This document shows, piece by piece, positions 40,426 through 50,291 of a DNA stretch of 64,000 nucleotides (position 1 is the first letter of the stretch; every line of letters begins with the position of its first letter). The translations under genes and the position numbers were made by a program. The stretch is taken from positions 1 to 64,000 of the forward strand of contig JAIRVG010000054.1 in the NCBI GenBank assembly GCA_031253995.1, written 5' to 3'. This DNA comes from Paucimonas sp. (GTDB lineage: Bacteria; Pseudomonadota; Gammaproteobacteria; Pseudomonadales; Pseudomonadaceae). Under the pieces are notes generated by a model. That model worked only from the letters and a program-made list of their open reading frames with translations. It searched no databases and was not told the origin of the DNA.

Positions 40426-42555
40426 GTGGACCGCTCCCAACTGATCAACAGCGCGCGCAGCAACCTCACCAGCCTGGGTCGGGGCAATATCGGCGTGCCG
40501 GTGCTGTTGCTGGTGATGCTGGCAATGATGATGTTGCCGATCCCGCCGTTCCTCCTCGACGTGTTCTTCACCTTCAACATCGCCCTGTCCATCGTGGTCC
40601 TGCTGGTCTGCGTGTACGCCCTGCGCCCGCTGGACTTCGCCGCCTTCCCGACCATCCTGCTGGTGGCCACGCTGTTGCGCCTGGCCCTGAACGTCGCTTC
40701 GACGCGGGTGGTGCTGCTCCACGGCCACGACGGCCACGGCGCCGCCGGTAAGGTGATCCAGGCCTTCGGTGACGTGGTCATCGGCGGCAACTACGTGGTC
40801 GGTATCGTCGTCTTCGCCATCCTCATGATCATCAACTTCGTCGTGGTCACCAAGGGTGCCGGACGGATCTCCGAGGTGAGCGCGCGCTTCACCCTCGACG
40901 CCATGCCCGGCAAGCAGATGGCCATCGACGCCGACCTCAACGCCGGCCTGATCAACCAGGACCAGGCCAAGGCCCGCCGCGCCGAAGTGGCCCAGGAAGC
41001 CGAGTTCTACGGCTCCATGGACGGTGCCAGCAAGTTCGTCCGCGGCGACGCCATCGCCGGCCTGCTGATCCTCTTCATCAACCTGATCGGCGGCATGGCC
41101 ATCGGCATGGCCCAGCACGGCATGACCTTCGGCGACGCCGGCCGGGTCTACGCCCTGCTGACCATCGGTGACGGTTTGGTGGCGCAACTGCCTTCGCTGC
41201 TGCTCTCCACCGCGGCGGCGATCATGGTCACCCGGGCTTCCGGCTCGGAAGACATGGGCAAGCAGATCAACCGGCAGATGTTCGATTCGCCGAAGGCCCT
41301 GGCGGTCTCCGCGGCGCTGATGATCGTCATGGGCCTGGTCCCGGGCATGCCGCACATCGCCTTCCTCAGCCTCGGCCTGCTGGCCGCCGGCGGCGCCTAC
41401 CTGGTGTGGAAGAAACAGAACCAGGCCAAGACCAAGGCCGCCCAGGAGGTGCAGCGCCAGCAGGACCTGCTGCCGTCGCCGCAGCGCGCTGCGGAAACCA
41501 AGGAGCTGGGCTGGGACGACGTCACCCCGATCGACATGATCGGCCTGGAAGTCGGCTATCGCCTGATCCCGCTGGTGGACCGCAACCAGGGTGGGCAACT
41601 GCTGGCGCGGATCAAGGGCGTGCGCAAGAAGCTGTCCCAGGACCTGGGCTTCCTCATGCCCACCGTGCATATCCGCGACAACCTCGACCTGGCGCCAAGC
41701 ACCTACCGCCTGACCCTGATGGGGGTGATCCTGGCCGAGGCGGAAATCTTCCCCGAGCGGGAAATGGCCATCAACCCGGGCCAGGTGTTCGGCACCCTCA
41801 ACGGCATCGCCGCGCGCGACCCGGCATTCGGCCTGGAAGCGGTGTGGATCGACGTCAGCCAGCGCAGCCAGGCGCAGTCCCTGGGCTACACCGTGGTGGA
41901 CGCCAGTACCGTGGTTGCCACCCACCTCAACCAGATTCTCTACAAGCACTGCCACGAGCTGATCGGCCATGAGGAAGTGCAGCAACTGCTGGCGGTGCTG
42001 GCCAAGGGGTCGCCGAAGCTGGCCGAGGAAATCGTCCCTGGCGTGCTGCCGCTCTCCGGCCTGCTGAAAGTGCTCCAGGCCCTGCTGGCGGAACAGGTTC
42101 CCGTCAGGGATATCCGTAGCATCGCCGAGGCGATCGCCAACAATGCGAGCAAGAGTCAAGATACCGCCGCACTGGTCGCCGCAGTCCGCGTCGGATTGTG
42201 TCGCGCTATCGTGCAAAGCATTGTCGGGACTGAGTCCGAGCTGCCTGTGATCACGCTCGAACCAAGGTTGGAACAGATTTTGCTGAATAGTCTGCAAAGG
42301 GCCGGGCAAGGTCAGGAAGACGGTGTTCTTCTTGAGCCGAGCATGGCTGAAAAGCTTCAGCGTTCGTTGATCGAGGCTGCCCAGCGTCAGGAGATGCAAG
42401 GTCAGCCGGCCATCCTGCTCGTCGCGGGACCGATCCGGCAAATGCTGTCGCGCTTCGGTCGCCTGGCTGTACCGAATTTGCATGTTTTGGCGTATCAGGA
42501 AATACCTGACAACAAGCAAGTCACCATCGTCGCCACAGTAGGCCCCAACGGCTGA
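40426..42555 (+). CDS. flhA: Flagellar export platform protein FlhA
   Basis: It forms the nonameric cytoplasmic ring that sorts substrates and uses the proton gradient. The 709 residues have eight membrane helices (about 20-320) with the conserved FHIPEP-type segment (RFTLDAMPGKQMAIDADLNAGLI). The large cytoplasmic domain (about 350-690) includes GTLNGIAARDPAFGLEAVWI. The start is a GTG with GAGGAAGA upstream. flhF begins 11 bases after the stop. Confidence 0.97.
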   Translation: MDRSQLINSARSNLTSLGRGNIGVPVLLLVMLAMMMLPIPPFLLDVFFTFNIALSIVVLLVCVYALRPLDFAAFPTILLVATLLRLALNVASTRVVLLHGHDGHGAAGKVIQAFGDVVIGGNYVVGIVVFAILMIINFVVVTKGAGRISEVSARFTLDAMPGKQMAIDADLNAGLINQDQAKARRAEVAQEAEFYGSMDGASKFVRGDAIAGLLILFINLIGGMAIGMAQHGMTFGDAGRVYALLTIGDGLVAQLPSLLLSTAAAIMVTRASGSEDMGKQINRQMFDSPKALAVSAALMIVMGLVPGMPHIAFLSLGLLAAGGAYLVWKKQNQAKTKAAQEVQRQQDLLPSPQRAAETKELGWDDVTPIDMIGLEVGYRLIPLVDRNQGGQLLARIKGVRKKLSQDLGFLMPTVHIRDNLDLAPSTYRLTLMGVILAEAEIFPEREMAINPGQVFGTLNGIAARDPAFGLEAVWIDVSQRSQAQSLGYTVVDASTVVATHLNQILYKHCHELIGHEEVQQLLAVLAKGSPKLAEEIVPGVLPLSGLLKVLQALLAEQVPVRDIRSIAEAIANNASKSQDTAALVAAVRVGLCRAIVQSIVGTESELPVITLEPRLEQILLNSLQRAGQGQEDGVLLEPSMAEKLQRSLIEAAQRQEMQGQPAILLVAGPIRQMLSRFGRLAVPNLHVLAYQEIPDNKQVTIVATVGPNG

Positions 42556-42566
42556 GGTAGTGGGTT

Positions 42567-43883
42567 ATGCAAGTTAAGCGTTTTTTCGCCGCCGATATGC
42601 GTCAGGCCATGAAGCTGGTTCGCGATGAGCTGGGGGCTGACGCCGCCATCATCGGTAACCGACGGATTGCTGGCGGTGTCGAGCTGACGGCGGCGCTGGA
42701 CTACAAGCTGTCCGCCCTGGCCCCGCGGGTGCCCAACGTCGAGCTGGAAGACGAGCTGCGCAAGACCGAGTCGCGCATTGCCACCGCCCAGGCCGAACTG
42801 AGCAGCCGCAACGACACCGACACCGGCAACCGCCAGCTGTTCGCCGGCCTGCCGCTGACTGCCTCCGAGCCGCTGGTGGAAACCCGTCTCGAAGAGCTGG
42901 CGCCACCACCGGTGGCCGCGCCCGTGGCCCCGGCCATCGACCCACGCCTGTTCGACTCCATGCGTTCCGAGCTGTCGGGCCTGCGCGAGCTGCTGGAAGT
43001 CCAGCTCGGCTCGCTGGCCTGGAGCCAGTTGCAGGGCGCCAAGCCGCACCAGGCCAACCTCTGGCGTCGCCTGCAGCGCATCGGCCTGTCCGGCCCGCTG
43101 TCCCGCGACCTGCTCGACCTGACCCAGGACATCGTCGACCCGCGCCACGGCTGGCGCATGCTGCTGGCGCACCTGGCGCGGATGATCCACGTGCCTGAGG
43201 TCGAGCCGATCGAGGAGGGCGGGGTGATCGCCATGGTCGGCCCGGCCGGCATGGGCAAGACCACCACCCTGGCCAAGCTGGCCGCACGCTACGTGCTCAA
43301 GTACGGCGCGCAGAACCTGGCCCTGGTGAGCATGGACAGCTTCCGCATCGGCGCCCAGGAACAGCTCAAGACCCTGGGCCGCATCCTCAACGTCCCGGTG
43401 ACCCACGTCGACCCCGGCCAGTCCCTGGCCCAGGCGCTGGAGCCGCTGCTGCGCAAGCGCGTGGTGCTGATCGATACCGCCGGCCTGCAGGCCAGCGACC
43501 CGGCCCTGCGCATGCAACTGGAAACCCTGGCCGGCCGCGGCATCCAGGCCAAGAACTACCTGGTCCTGGCCACCACCAGCCAGAAGCAGGTGCTGGCCGC
43601 TGCCTACCACAGCTACAAGCGCTGCGGCCTGGCCGGCTGCATCCTGACCAAACTCGATGAAACCGCCAGCCTGGGCGAAGTCCTGAGCCTGGCCATCAGT
43701 CACGAATTGCCCGTGGCCTATCTCACCGATGGCCCGCGCATTCCTGACGACCTGCACCTGCCACGACGCCACCAGCTGGTGAGCCGCGCGGTCAGCGTGC
43801 AGATGCAGGACGAGCCGAGCGAGGAGGCCATGGCCGACATGTTCGCCGACCTGTACCACAGCGACGGCAAGCGAGTCGGCTGA
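42567..43883 (+). CDS. flhF: SRP-like GTPase FlhF, polar flagellum placement
   Basis: It directs flagellar assembly to the cell pole in polar flagellates. The 438 residues have a variable B domain (about 1-150) and an SRP-type NG domain. The G1 loop GPAGMGKTTTLAKLAARY starts near 224; DTAGLQ and TKLDETASLGEVL follow. It works with FleN, encoded 120 bases downstream, to set flagellum number and position. Confidence 0.96.
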   Translation: MQVKRFFAADMRQAMKLVRDELGADAAIIGNRRIAGGVELTAALDYKLSALAPRVPNVELEDELRKTESRIATAQAELSSRNDTDTGNRQLFAGLPLTASEPLVETRLEELAPPPVAAPVAPAIDPRLFDSMRSELSGLRELLEVQLGSLAWSQLQGAKPHQANLWRRLQRIGLSGPLSRDLLDLTQDIVDPRHGWRMLLAHLARMIHVPEVEPIEEGGVIAMVGPAGMGKTTTLAKLAARYVLKYGAQNLALVSMDSFRIGAQEQLKTLGRILNVPVTHVDPGQSLAQALEPLLRKRVVLIDTAGLQASDPALRMQLETLAGRGIQAKNYLVLATTSQKQVLAAAYHSYKRCGLAGCILTKLDETASLGEVLSLAISHELPVAYLTDGPRIPDDLHLPRRHQLVSRAVSVQMQDEPSEEAMADMFADLYHSDGKRVG

Positions 43884-44003
43884 GGTGGATATGTATCAGT
43901 TGCACAGTACCTGCATCACAGGGTCCGCGTGGCAGTTCGCGGTTGTAGCCGGCGCGGCCCGTCATGTGGCCTCGGTCTAAGCAAGACAAGGTAAAGAACA
44001 AAC

Positions 44004-44837
44004 ATGGGTAGCATGCATCCCGTACAGGTGATCGCCGTGACAGGCGGCAAAGGTGGCGTTGGCAAGACCAACGTGTCGGTGAACCTCTCGCTGGCACTGG
44101 CCGAGCTTGGCCGTCGCGTCATGCTGCTGGACGCCGACCTCGGCCTGGCCAATGTCGACGTCCTGCTCGGGCTCACCCCCAAACGCACCCTGGCCGACGT
44201 CATCGAGGGCCGCTGCGAGCTGCGCGACGTCCTCCTGCAGGGCCCTGGCGGCGTACGCATCGTCCCGGCCGCGTCCGGCACCCAGAGCATGGTGCACCTG
44301 GCCCCGGCGCAGCACGCCGGCCTGATCCAGGCCTTCAGCGAGATCGGCGACAACCTCGACGTGCTGGTGATCGACACCGCTGCGGGTATCGGTGACTCGG
44401 TGGTCAGCTTCGTCCGCGCCGCGCAAGAGGTGCTGCTGGTGGTCTGCGACGAGCCGACCTCGATCACCGACGCCTACGCCCTGATCAAGCTGCTCAACCG
44501 CGACTACGGCATGAGCCGTTTCCGCGTCCTCGCCAACATGGCGCAGAGCCCGCAGGAAGGGCGCAATCTGTTCGCCAAGTTGACCAAGGTCACGGATCGC
44601 TTCCTCGATGTCGCCCTACAATACGTCGGTGCAGTTCCCTACGACGAGTGTGTGCGCAAGGCAGTGCAGAAGCAGCGAGCGGTCTATGAAGCCTTTCCGC
44701 GTTCCAAGTGCGCGCTGGCGTTCAAGGCCATCGCGCAGAAGGTCGATAGCTGGCCGCTGCCGGCCAACCCGCGCGGACACCTGGAATTCTTCGTCGAACG
44801 TCTGGTGCAACCAACCAGTGCGGGACCTGTGCTATGA
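44004..44837 (+). CDS. fleN: Flagellar number regulator FleN (MinD-like ATPase, FlhG)
   Basis: It binds FleQ and limits the number of flagella; 277 residues. The deviant Walker A GGKGGVGKT is at 14-22, with DADLGLANVDVLLGL and VIDTAAGIGDSVVSF downstream. The start is ATG 44004 (MGSMHPVQVIAVTGG); an internal ATG three codons later is possible. It overlaps fliA by 4 bases. The 120-bp gap from flhF shows no clear promoter. Confidence 0.96.
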   Translation: MGSMHPVQVIAVTGGKGGVGKTNVSVNLSLALAELGRRVMLLDADLGLANVDVLLGLTPKRTLADVIEGRCELRDVLLQGPGGVRIVPAASGTQSMVHLAPAQHAGLIQAFSEIGDNLDVLVIDTAAGIGDSVVSFVRAAQEVLLVVCDEPTSITDAYALIKLLNRDYGMSRFRVLANMAQSPQEGRNLFAKLTKVTDRFLDVALQYVGAVPYDECVRKAVQKQRAVYEAFPRSKCALAFKAIAQKVDSWPLPANPRGHLEFFVERLVQPTSAGPVL

Positions 44838-45574
44838 GCGCGAGCGGATACCGGATGTACAGCAAATCCTCACGTGATGCCCAGTACGAGCTGATCGAAC
44901 GCTACGCCCCGCTGGTCAAGCGCATCGCCTACCACCTGCTGGCGCGGCTGCCGGCCAGCGTGCAGGTGGAGGACCTGATCCAGGCCGGGATGATCGGCCT
45001 GCTGGAGGTCTCCAACAAATACGACTCCAGCAAGGGGGCCAGTTTCGAGACCTACGCCGGCATCCGTATCCGTGGCGCCATGCTCGACGAAGTCCGCAAG
45101 GGCGACTGGGCACCGCGTTCGGTACACCGCAATACCCGCATGGTCAGCGACGCGATTCGTGCAATTGAAGCAAAAACCGGCCGTGACGCTAAAGATCACG
45201 AGGTTGCTGCCGAACTTCAATTGAGTCTCGATGATTACTACGGGATTTTGAACGATACCTTGGGCAGCCGCCTGTTCAGCTTCGACGACCTGTTGCAGGA
45301 CGGCGAGCATGAAGGCCTGCACGAGGATGGCGCCAGTGCCCAGCTCGAACCTTCGCGCGATCTGGAAGACGAGCGCTTCCAGGCAGCCTTGGCGGATGCG
45401 ATCGCCAACCTGCCGGAACGCGAGCGTCTGGTCCTGGCCCTGTACTACGACGAAGAGCTGAACCTCAAGGAAATCGGTGAGGTCCTGGGGGTCAGCGAGT
45501 CGCGCGTCAGCCAGTTGCACAGCCAGTGCGCAGCCCGTCTGCGCAGCCGGCTGGGAGAATGGCGGGCGCGTTGA
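44834..45574 (+). CDS. fliA: Flagellar sigma factor sigma-28
   Basis: It directs RNA polymerase to late genes and is held by FlgM until the hook is complete; flgM is not in the window. The 246 residues show region 2 (YAPLVKRIAYHLLARLPASVQVEDLIQAGMIGLLE, KGASFETYAGIRIRGAMLDEVRKGDW) and region 4 (LVLALYYDEELNLKEIGEVLGVSESRVSQLHSQ). It is coupled to fleN by a 4-base overlap. Good FliA sites are seen before fliC and fliS. Confidence 0.97.
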   Translation: MSASGYRMYSKSSRDAQYELIERYAPLVKRIAYHLLARLPASVQVEDLIQAGMIGLLEVSNKYDSSKGASFETYAGIRIRGAMLDEVRKGDWAPRSVHRNTRMVSDAIRAIEAKTGRDAKDHEVAAELQLSLDDYYGILNDTLGSRLFSFDDLLQDGEHEGLHEDGASAQLEPSRDLEDERFQAALADAIANLPERERLVLALYYDEELNLKEIGEVLGVSESRVSQLHSQCAARLRSRLGEWRAR

Positions 45575-45633
45575 ACGCGGGTTCGATGCAGTCGTGACAA
45601 CGTGGTAGCCGGAATTGATTGAACGCGCGTTCA
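45571..45633. promoter_or_regulatory. Pair of TGAACGCG-type palindromes between fliA and cheY
   Basis: TTGAACGCGGGTTCGA (45571-45586, imperfect) and TGAACGCGCGTTCA (45620-45633, perfect) share a core spaced 49 bases. They resemble paired operators of a TetR-type repressor, or could be coincidental GC palindromes. No clear sigma-28 or sigma-54 element was found here. Confidence 0.4.
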
Positions 45634-45668
45634 GCGCTGGACGCGTTAAAGACTGCTTGGAGGTCTAA

Positions 45669-46055
45669 TTGAACAAAGATATGAAAATCCTCATCGTTGA
45701 CGACTTTTCGACGATGCGGCGGATCATCAAGAACCTGCTGCGTGACCTGGGCTTCACCAACACGCACGAGGCCGACGACGGCACCACCGCGCTGCCCATG
45801 CTCGAAAGCAACAACTTCGACTTCCTGGTGACCGACTGGAACATGCCCGGCATGTCCGGCATCGACCTGCTGCGCAAGGTGCGCGCCGACGAGCGCCTGA
45901 AGCACATGCCGGTGCTGATGGTCACCGCCGAAGCCAAGCGCGAACAGATCATCGAAGCGGCCCAGGCCGGCGTCAACGGCTATGTGGTCAAGCCTTTCAC
46001 CGCCCAGGTGCTGAAAGAGAAAATCGACAAGATCTTCGAACGCGTCAACGCCTGA
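45669..46055 (+). CDS. cheY: Chemotaxis response regulator CheY
   Basis: A single receiver domain that, when phosphorylated by CheA, binds FliM and reverses the motor. The acidic pair is DD at 11-12, the phospho-acceptor is Asp56 in TDWNMPGM and the Lys is in KPFT. TTG 45669 (128 residues) is preferred because GGAGG lies 5 bases before it. This gives an N-terminus MNKDMKILIVDD of about the same length as E. coli CheY. The usual annotation would be ATG 45681 (124 residues), which has no good ribosome site. Confidence 0.95.
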   Translation: MNKDMKILIVDDFSTMRRIIKNLLRDLGFTNTHEADDGTTALPMLESNNFDFLVTDWNMPGMSGIDLLRKVRADERLKHMPVLMVTAEAKREQIIEAAQAGVNGYVVKPFTAQVLKEKIDKIFERVNA

Positions 46056-46074
46056 GGCGTGCAACGGGGGCGCT

Positions 46075-46863
46075 ATGGACCATAACGAATCATCGTTGGG
46101 CGACTTCGAGTCGACCCTTAAAAAACACGCCCAGGAACTGGTCGCGAGCCTTGAGCGCGGCCAGTTCGGCGACGCGGTGCAACTGATCCATCAGCTGAAC
46201 CAGACCCGTGACCGCGGCCTGTACCAGGAAGTCGGCAAGCTCACGCGCGAGCTGCACAGCGCGATCGTCAGCTTCCAGATCGACACCCACGGCCCGCAGG
46301 CCGAGGAAATGTCGCAGATCACCGACGCCACCGAGCGCCTGGCCTACGTGGTCAAGCTCACCGAGGCGGCGGCAAACCGCACCATGGACCTGGTCGAGCA
46401 GGGCACGCCCGTGCTCCACGACCTGGGCGAGGAGGCCCGCGCGCTGCAGACCGACTGGCAGCGTTTCATGCGCAAGGAAGTGGCCGCGCCGGAGTTTCGC
46501 GAGCTGGTCCAGCGCGTCGACAGGTTTCTGGCGCGCAGCGCCGAGGATAGCCACAAAGTTGGCGGCTACCTCAATGACATTCTCCTGGCCCAGGATTTTC
46601 AGGACCTGACCGGCCAGGTGATCAAGCGCGTGACCTCGTTGGTCACCGAAGTCGAAAAGAATCTGCTCAAGCTCGTGTTGATGGCCAGTCAGGTCGACCG
46701 CTTCGCCGGTATCGAGCATGACCGCCAGCAGATGCGTGACGAGAGCGACCACAACAAACATCCGACTCGGGGTGAAGGACCACAGATTCATGCCGATAAA
46801 CGTGAAGATGTCGTGTCCGGTCAGGACGATGTCGATGATCTGCTGTCCAGCCTGGGTTTTTAG
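46075..46863 (+). CDS. cheZ: CheY-P phosphatase CheZ
   Basis: It dephosphorylates CheY to end the signal; 262 residues, mostly helical. The conserved active-site segment is DILLAQDFQDLTGQVIKRVTSLV, with the Gln of QDFQDLTGQ that attacks the phosphate water. The C-terminus VSGQDDVDDLLSSLGF is the CheY-binding tail. It begins 19 bases after cheY and ends 12 before cheA. Confidence 0.95.
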   Translation: MDHNESSLGDFESTLKKHAQELVASLERGQFGDAVQLIHQLNQTRDRGLYQEVGKLTRELHSAIVSFQIDTHGPQAEEMSQITDATERLAYVVKLTEAAANRTMDLVEQGTPVLHDLGEEARALQTDWQRFMRKEVAAPEFRELVQRVDRFLARSAEDSHKVGGYLNDILLAQDFQDLTGQVIKRVTSLVTEVEKNLLKLVLMASQVDRFAGIEHDRQQMRDESDHNKHPTRGEGPQIHADKREDVVSGQDDVDDLLSSLGF

Positions 46864-46875
46864 GGAGCACGTTTG

Positions 46876-49119
46876 ATGAGCTTCGGCGCCGATGAAGAAA
46901 TCCTTCAGGATTTCCTGGTAGAGGCCGGCGAAATTCTTGAGCAACTGTCCGAACAACTGGTCGAGCTGGAAAGCCGCCCGGACGACTCCGACCTGCTCAA
47001 TGCAATCTTTCGCGGTTTTCACACTGTAAAAGGGGGCGCCGGCTTCCTCCAGCTCAACGAGCTGGTGGAGTGCTGCCATATCGCCGAGAACGTCTTCGAC
47101 ATCCTGCGCAAGGGAGAGCGCCGGGTCGATGCCGAACTGATGGACGTGGTCCTGGAAGCCCTGGACACGGTCAACAGCATGTTCGGCCAGGTGCGCGAGC
47201 GCACCGACATCACCCCGGCCACCCCGGAACTGCTGGGTGCCCTGGCGCGCCTGGCGGAACCTGCGGGTGCCGAACCGGCCGCCGCGCCAGTCGCGCCCGA
47301 GCCGGTGGCTGCTGCACCCGAGCCGGTAGCCGCTGCGTCCGGCGACATCACCGACAGCGAGTTCGAGCAACTGCTCGACTCCCTGAGCGCGGTGCATGAC
47401 GCTGCCGAGGCGCAGAACGCCGAGGTCGCCAGCGACGAAATCACCGACGCCGAATTCGAATCCCTGCTCGACCAGCTGCACGGCAAGGGCCAGTTCGCCG
47501 CCGACAGCCTGCCGGCTGCCAGCACTGCCGCTCCGGTCGCCGAAGTGGGTGCCGAGCCGAGCGACGAGATCACCGACGCCGAATTCGAAGCCTTGCTCGA
47601 CCAGTTGCACGGCAAGGGCTCCTTCGCCGTGGACGCGTTGCCGGGTACCGCAGTGGCAGCGCCAGCCGCGGTAGTCAGCGAAGCACCGGCACCGGCCGGT
47701 AGCGAAGACCACATCACCGAACACGAATTCGAAGCGCTGCTGGACCAGCTGCACGGCAAGGGCAAGTTCGCGGCCGACGCCGTGGCGGCCACTGCCGCGC
47801 CTGCCGCCGCGCCAGCCGCTGCCGTTGCCAAGCCTGCGGCCCGCCCTGCGCCAGCCCCGGCCGCCACTGCCAAGCCGGCAGCCGCCGCGCCTGCCCGCCA
47901 GGCCGCTGCGCCAGCCGCCGGTGGCGACAAGCACCCGCCGGCCAGCGAAGCGGAAACCACCGTGCGCGTCGACACCGCGCGCCTGGACGAGATCATGAAC
48001 ATGGTCGGCGAACTGGTGCTGGTGCGTAACCGCCTGGTGCGCCTGGGCCTGAACAGCGGCGACGAGGCCATGTCCAAGGCCGTGTCCAACCTCGACGTGG
48101 TCACCGCCGACCTGCAGACCGCGGTCATGAAGACCCGCATGCAGCCGATCAAGAAGGTCTTCGGGCGCTTCCCGCGCCTGGTTCGCGACCTGGCCCGGCA
48201 ACTGAAGAAAGAAATCAACCTGGAACTGGTGGGCGAAGAGACCGACCTCGACAAGAACCTCGTCGAGGCCCTGGCCGACCCGCTGGTCCACCTGGTGCGC
48301 AACGCCGTCGACCACGGCGTCGAGACGCCTGAAGAGCGCGAAGCCTCGGGCAAGTCCCGTGGCGGCAAGGTGGTCCTGGCGGCGGAGCAGGAGGGCGACC
48401 ATATCCTCCTGTCCATCTCCGACGACGGCAAGGGCATGGACCCGGCGGTGCTGCGCGCCAAGGCCGTGGAAAAGGGCCTGATGGACAAGGACGCGGCCGA
48501 CCGCCTGAGCGAATCGGACTGCTACAACCTGATCTTCGCCCCGGGCTTCTCGACCAAGACCGAGATTTCCGACGTGTCCGGCCGCGGCGTCGGCATGGAC
48601 GTGGTGAAGACCAAGATTTCCCAGCTCAACGGCTCGATCAACATCTACTCGGCCAAGGGCCAGGGTTCGAAGATCGTCATCAAGGTGCCGCTGACCCTGG
48701 CGATCATGCCGACCCTGATGGTGATGCTGGGCAACCAGGCCTTCGCCTTCCCGCTGGTCAACGTCAACGAGATCTTCCACCTCGACCTGTCGCGGACCAA
48801 CGTGGTCGACGGCCAGGAAGTGGTGATCGTGCGCGACAAGGCGCTGCCACTGTTCTACCTCAAGCGCTGGCTGGTCAGTTCCGCCGCTCATGAAGAGCAG
48901 CATGAAGGCCACGTGGTGATCCTTTCCGTCGGTACCCAGCGCATCGGCTTCGTCGTCGACCAGCTGGTGGGCCAGGAGGAAGTGGTCATCAAGCCGCTGG
49001 GCAAGATGCTCCAGGGCACCCCGGGCATGTCGGGCGCCACCATTACCGGTGACGGGCGCATCGCGCTGATCCTCGACGTGCCGAGCATGCTCAAGCGTTA
49101 CGCCGCGCGGCGAATCTGA
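46876..49119 (+). CDS. cheA: Chemotaxis histidine kinase CheA
   Basis: It is the kinase of the polar chemoreceptor array; 747 residues. The Hpt domain (1-105) has phosphorylated His49 in [14 protein letters not shown] long Ala/Pro linker carries four tandem ITD.EFE.LLD repeats starting near 157, 187, 230 and 278. Dimerisation and ATPase domains follow ([36 protein letters not shown]) and a CheW-like domain ends the protein. A TTG one codon upstream is not needed; ATG 46876 fits. cheB follows after 47 bases. Confidence 0.97.
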   Translation: MSFGADEEILQDFLVEAGEILEQLSEQLVELESRPDDSDLLNAIFRGFHTVKGGAGFLQLNELVECCHIAENVFDILRKGERRVDAELMDVVLEALDTVNSMFGQVRERTDITPATPELLGALARLAEPAGAEPAAAPVAPEPVAAAPEPVAAASGDITDSEFEQLLDSLSAVHDAAEAQNAEVASDEITDAEFESLLDQLHGKGQFAADSLPAASTAAPVAEVGAEPSDEITDAEFEALLDQLHGKGSFAVDALPGTAVAAPAAVVSEAPAPAGSEDHITEHEFEALLDQLHGKGKFAADAVAATAAPAAAPAAAVAKPAARPAPAPAATAKPAAAAPARQAAAPAAGGDKHPPASEAETTVRVDTARLDEIMNMVGELVLVRNRLVRLGLNSGDEAMSKAVSNLDVVTADLQTAVMKTRMQPIKKVFGRFPRLVRDLARQLKKEINLELVGEETDLDKNLVEALADPLVHLVRNAVDHGVETPEEREASGKSRGGKVVLAAEQEGDHILLSISDDGKGMDPAVLRAKAVEKGLMDKDAADRLSESDCYNLIFAPGFSTKTEISDVSGRGVGMDVVKTKISQLNGSINIYSAKGQGSKIVIKVPLTLAIMPTLMVMLGNQAFAFPLVNVNEIFHLDLSRTNVVDGQEVVIVRDKALPLFYLKRWLVSSAAHEEQHEGHVVILSVGTQRIGFVVDQLVGQEEVVIKPLGKMLQGTPGMSGATITGDGRIALILDVPSMLKRYAARRI

Positions 49120-49166
49120 TACCCGGGTGGCGCGGCTTCGCGGCCGCGCGCCCTAATGGAGTGTTT

Positions 49167-50291
49167 ATGGCAGTCAAGGTCCTGGTGGTGGATGATTCCG
49201 GTTTCTTCCGCCGCCGTGTCTCGGAAATTCTCTCGGCGGACCCGACCATCCAGGTCGTCGGTACGGCGACCAATGGCAAGGAAGCGATCGACCAGGCACT
49301 GTCGCTCAAGCCCGACGTCATCACCATGGACTACGAGATGCCGACCATGGACGGCATCACCGCGGTCCGTCACATCATGCAGCGCTGCCCGACCCCGGTG
49401 CTGATGTTCTCCTCGCTGACCCACGAAGGCGCCCGGGTAACCCTCGACGCGCTGGACGCCGGCGCGGTGGACTACCTGCCGAAGAACTTCGAGGACATCT
49501 CGCGCAACCCGGACAAGGTCAAGCAGATGCTGTGCGAGAAGGTCCACACCATCTCCCGCAGCAACCGTCGTTTCAGCAGCTATTCCAGCTCGCTGCCGGC
49601 GGTGAGCACCACCTCGTCCAGCCCCGTTTCCTCGCTCGGGGCCGCCCGCGCGCCATCCCCGTTGCCGACCCGTGCCGCTGCCCCGGCGCCGGCTGCGGCC
49701 GCCAGCCATTCGCCGGCGCCCAAGCGCAAGGCCTACAAATTGCTCGCCATCGGTACCTCCACCGGTGGCCCGGTCGCCCTGCAGCGGGTCCTGACCCAGT
49801 TGCCGGCCGGCTTCCCGGCGCCCATCGTGCTGATCCAGCACATGCCGGCGGCCTTCACCAAGGCCTTCGCCGAGCGCCTCGACAAGCTGTGCAAGATCAG
49901 CGTCAAGGAAGCCGAGGACGGCGACATGCTGCGCCCCGGCCTGGCCCTGCTGGCCCCCGGTGGCAAGCAGATGATGGTCGACGCCCGCGGCATGGTGAAG
50001 ATCCTGCCCGGCGACGAACGCCTCAACTACAAGCCGTGCGTGGACATCACCTTCGGTTCGGCAGCCAAGTCCTACGGTGACAAGGTGCTGGCGGTGGTGC
50101 TGACCGGCATGGGTGCCGACGGCCGCGAAGGCGCGCGCCTGCTCAAGCAGGGCGGCAGCCAGGTCTGGGCCCAGGACGAGGCGAGCTGCGTGATCTACGG
50201 CATGCCCATGGCCATCGTCAAAGCCAACCTGGCCGACGCGGTCTACGGCCTCGACGATATCGGTCGTCACCTGGTCGAGGCCTGTATCTGA
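49167..50291 (+). CDS. cheB: Protein-glutamate methylesterase CheB
   Basis: It demethylates chemoreceptors for adaptation; 374 residues. The receiver is 1-120 with Asp55 in [12 protein letters not shown] Ser/Ala/Pro-rich linker (about 130-185) leads to the methylesterase domain with [28 protein letters not shown] and [15 protein letters not shown], which hold the Ser-His-Asp triad. GGAG lies 5 bases before ATG 49167. No cheR is in the window. Its stop overlaps the motC start. Confidence 0.96.
   Translation: MAVKVLVVDDSGFFRRRVSEILSADPTIQVVGTATNGKEAIDQALSLKPDVITMDYEMPTMDGITAVRHIMQRCPTPVLMFSSLTHEGARVTLDALDAGAVDYLPKNFEDISRNPDKVKQMLCEKVHTISRSNRRFSSYSSSLPAVSTTSSSPVSSLGAARAPSPLPTRAAAPAPAAAASHSPAPKRKAYKLLAIGTSTGGPVALQRVLTQLPAGFPAPIVLIQHMPAAFTKAFAERLDKLCKISVKEAEDGDMLRPGLALLAPGGKQMMVDARGMVKILPGDERLNYKPCVDITFGSAAKSYGDKVLAVVLTGMGADGREGARLLKQGGSQVWAQDEASCVIYGMPMAIVKANLADAVYGLDDIGRHLVEACI

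Noticed and set aside
47344..47775. Direct repeats that could suggest a CRISPR-like array
   Set aside because: They code for in-frame protein motifs in CheA, differ from each other at the base level and have irregular spacing.
46090..48912. A 940-codon reverse-strand frame across cheZ and cheA
   Set aside because: No family motif is seen, and its apparent repeats are simply the antisense of the CheA linker.
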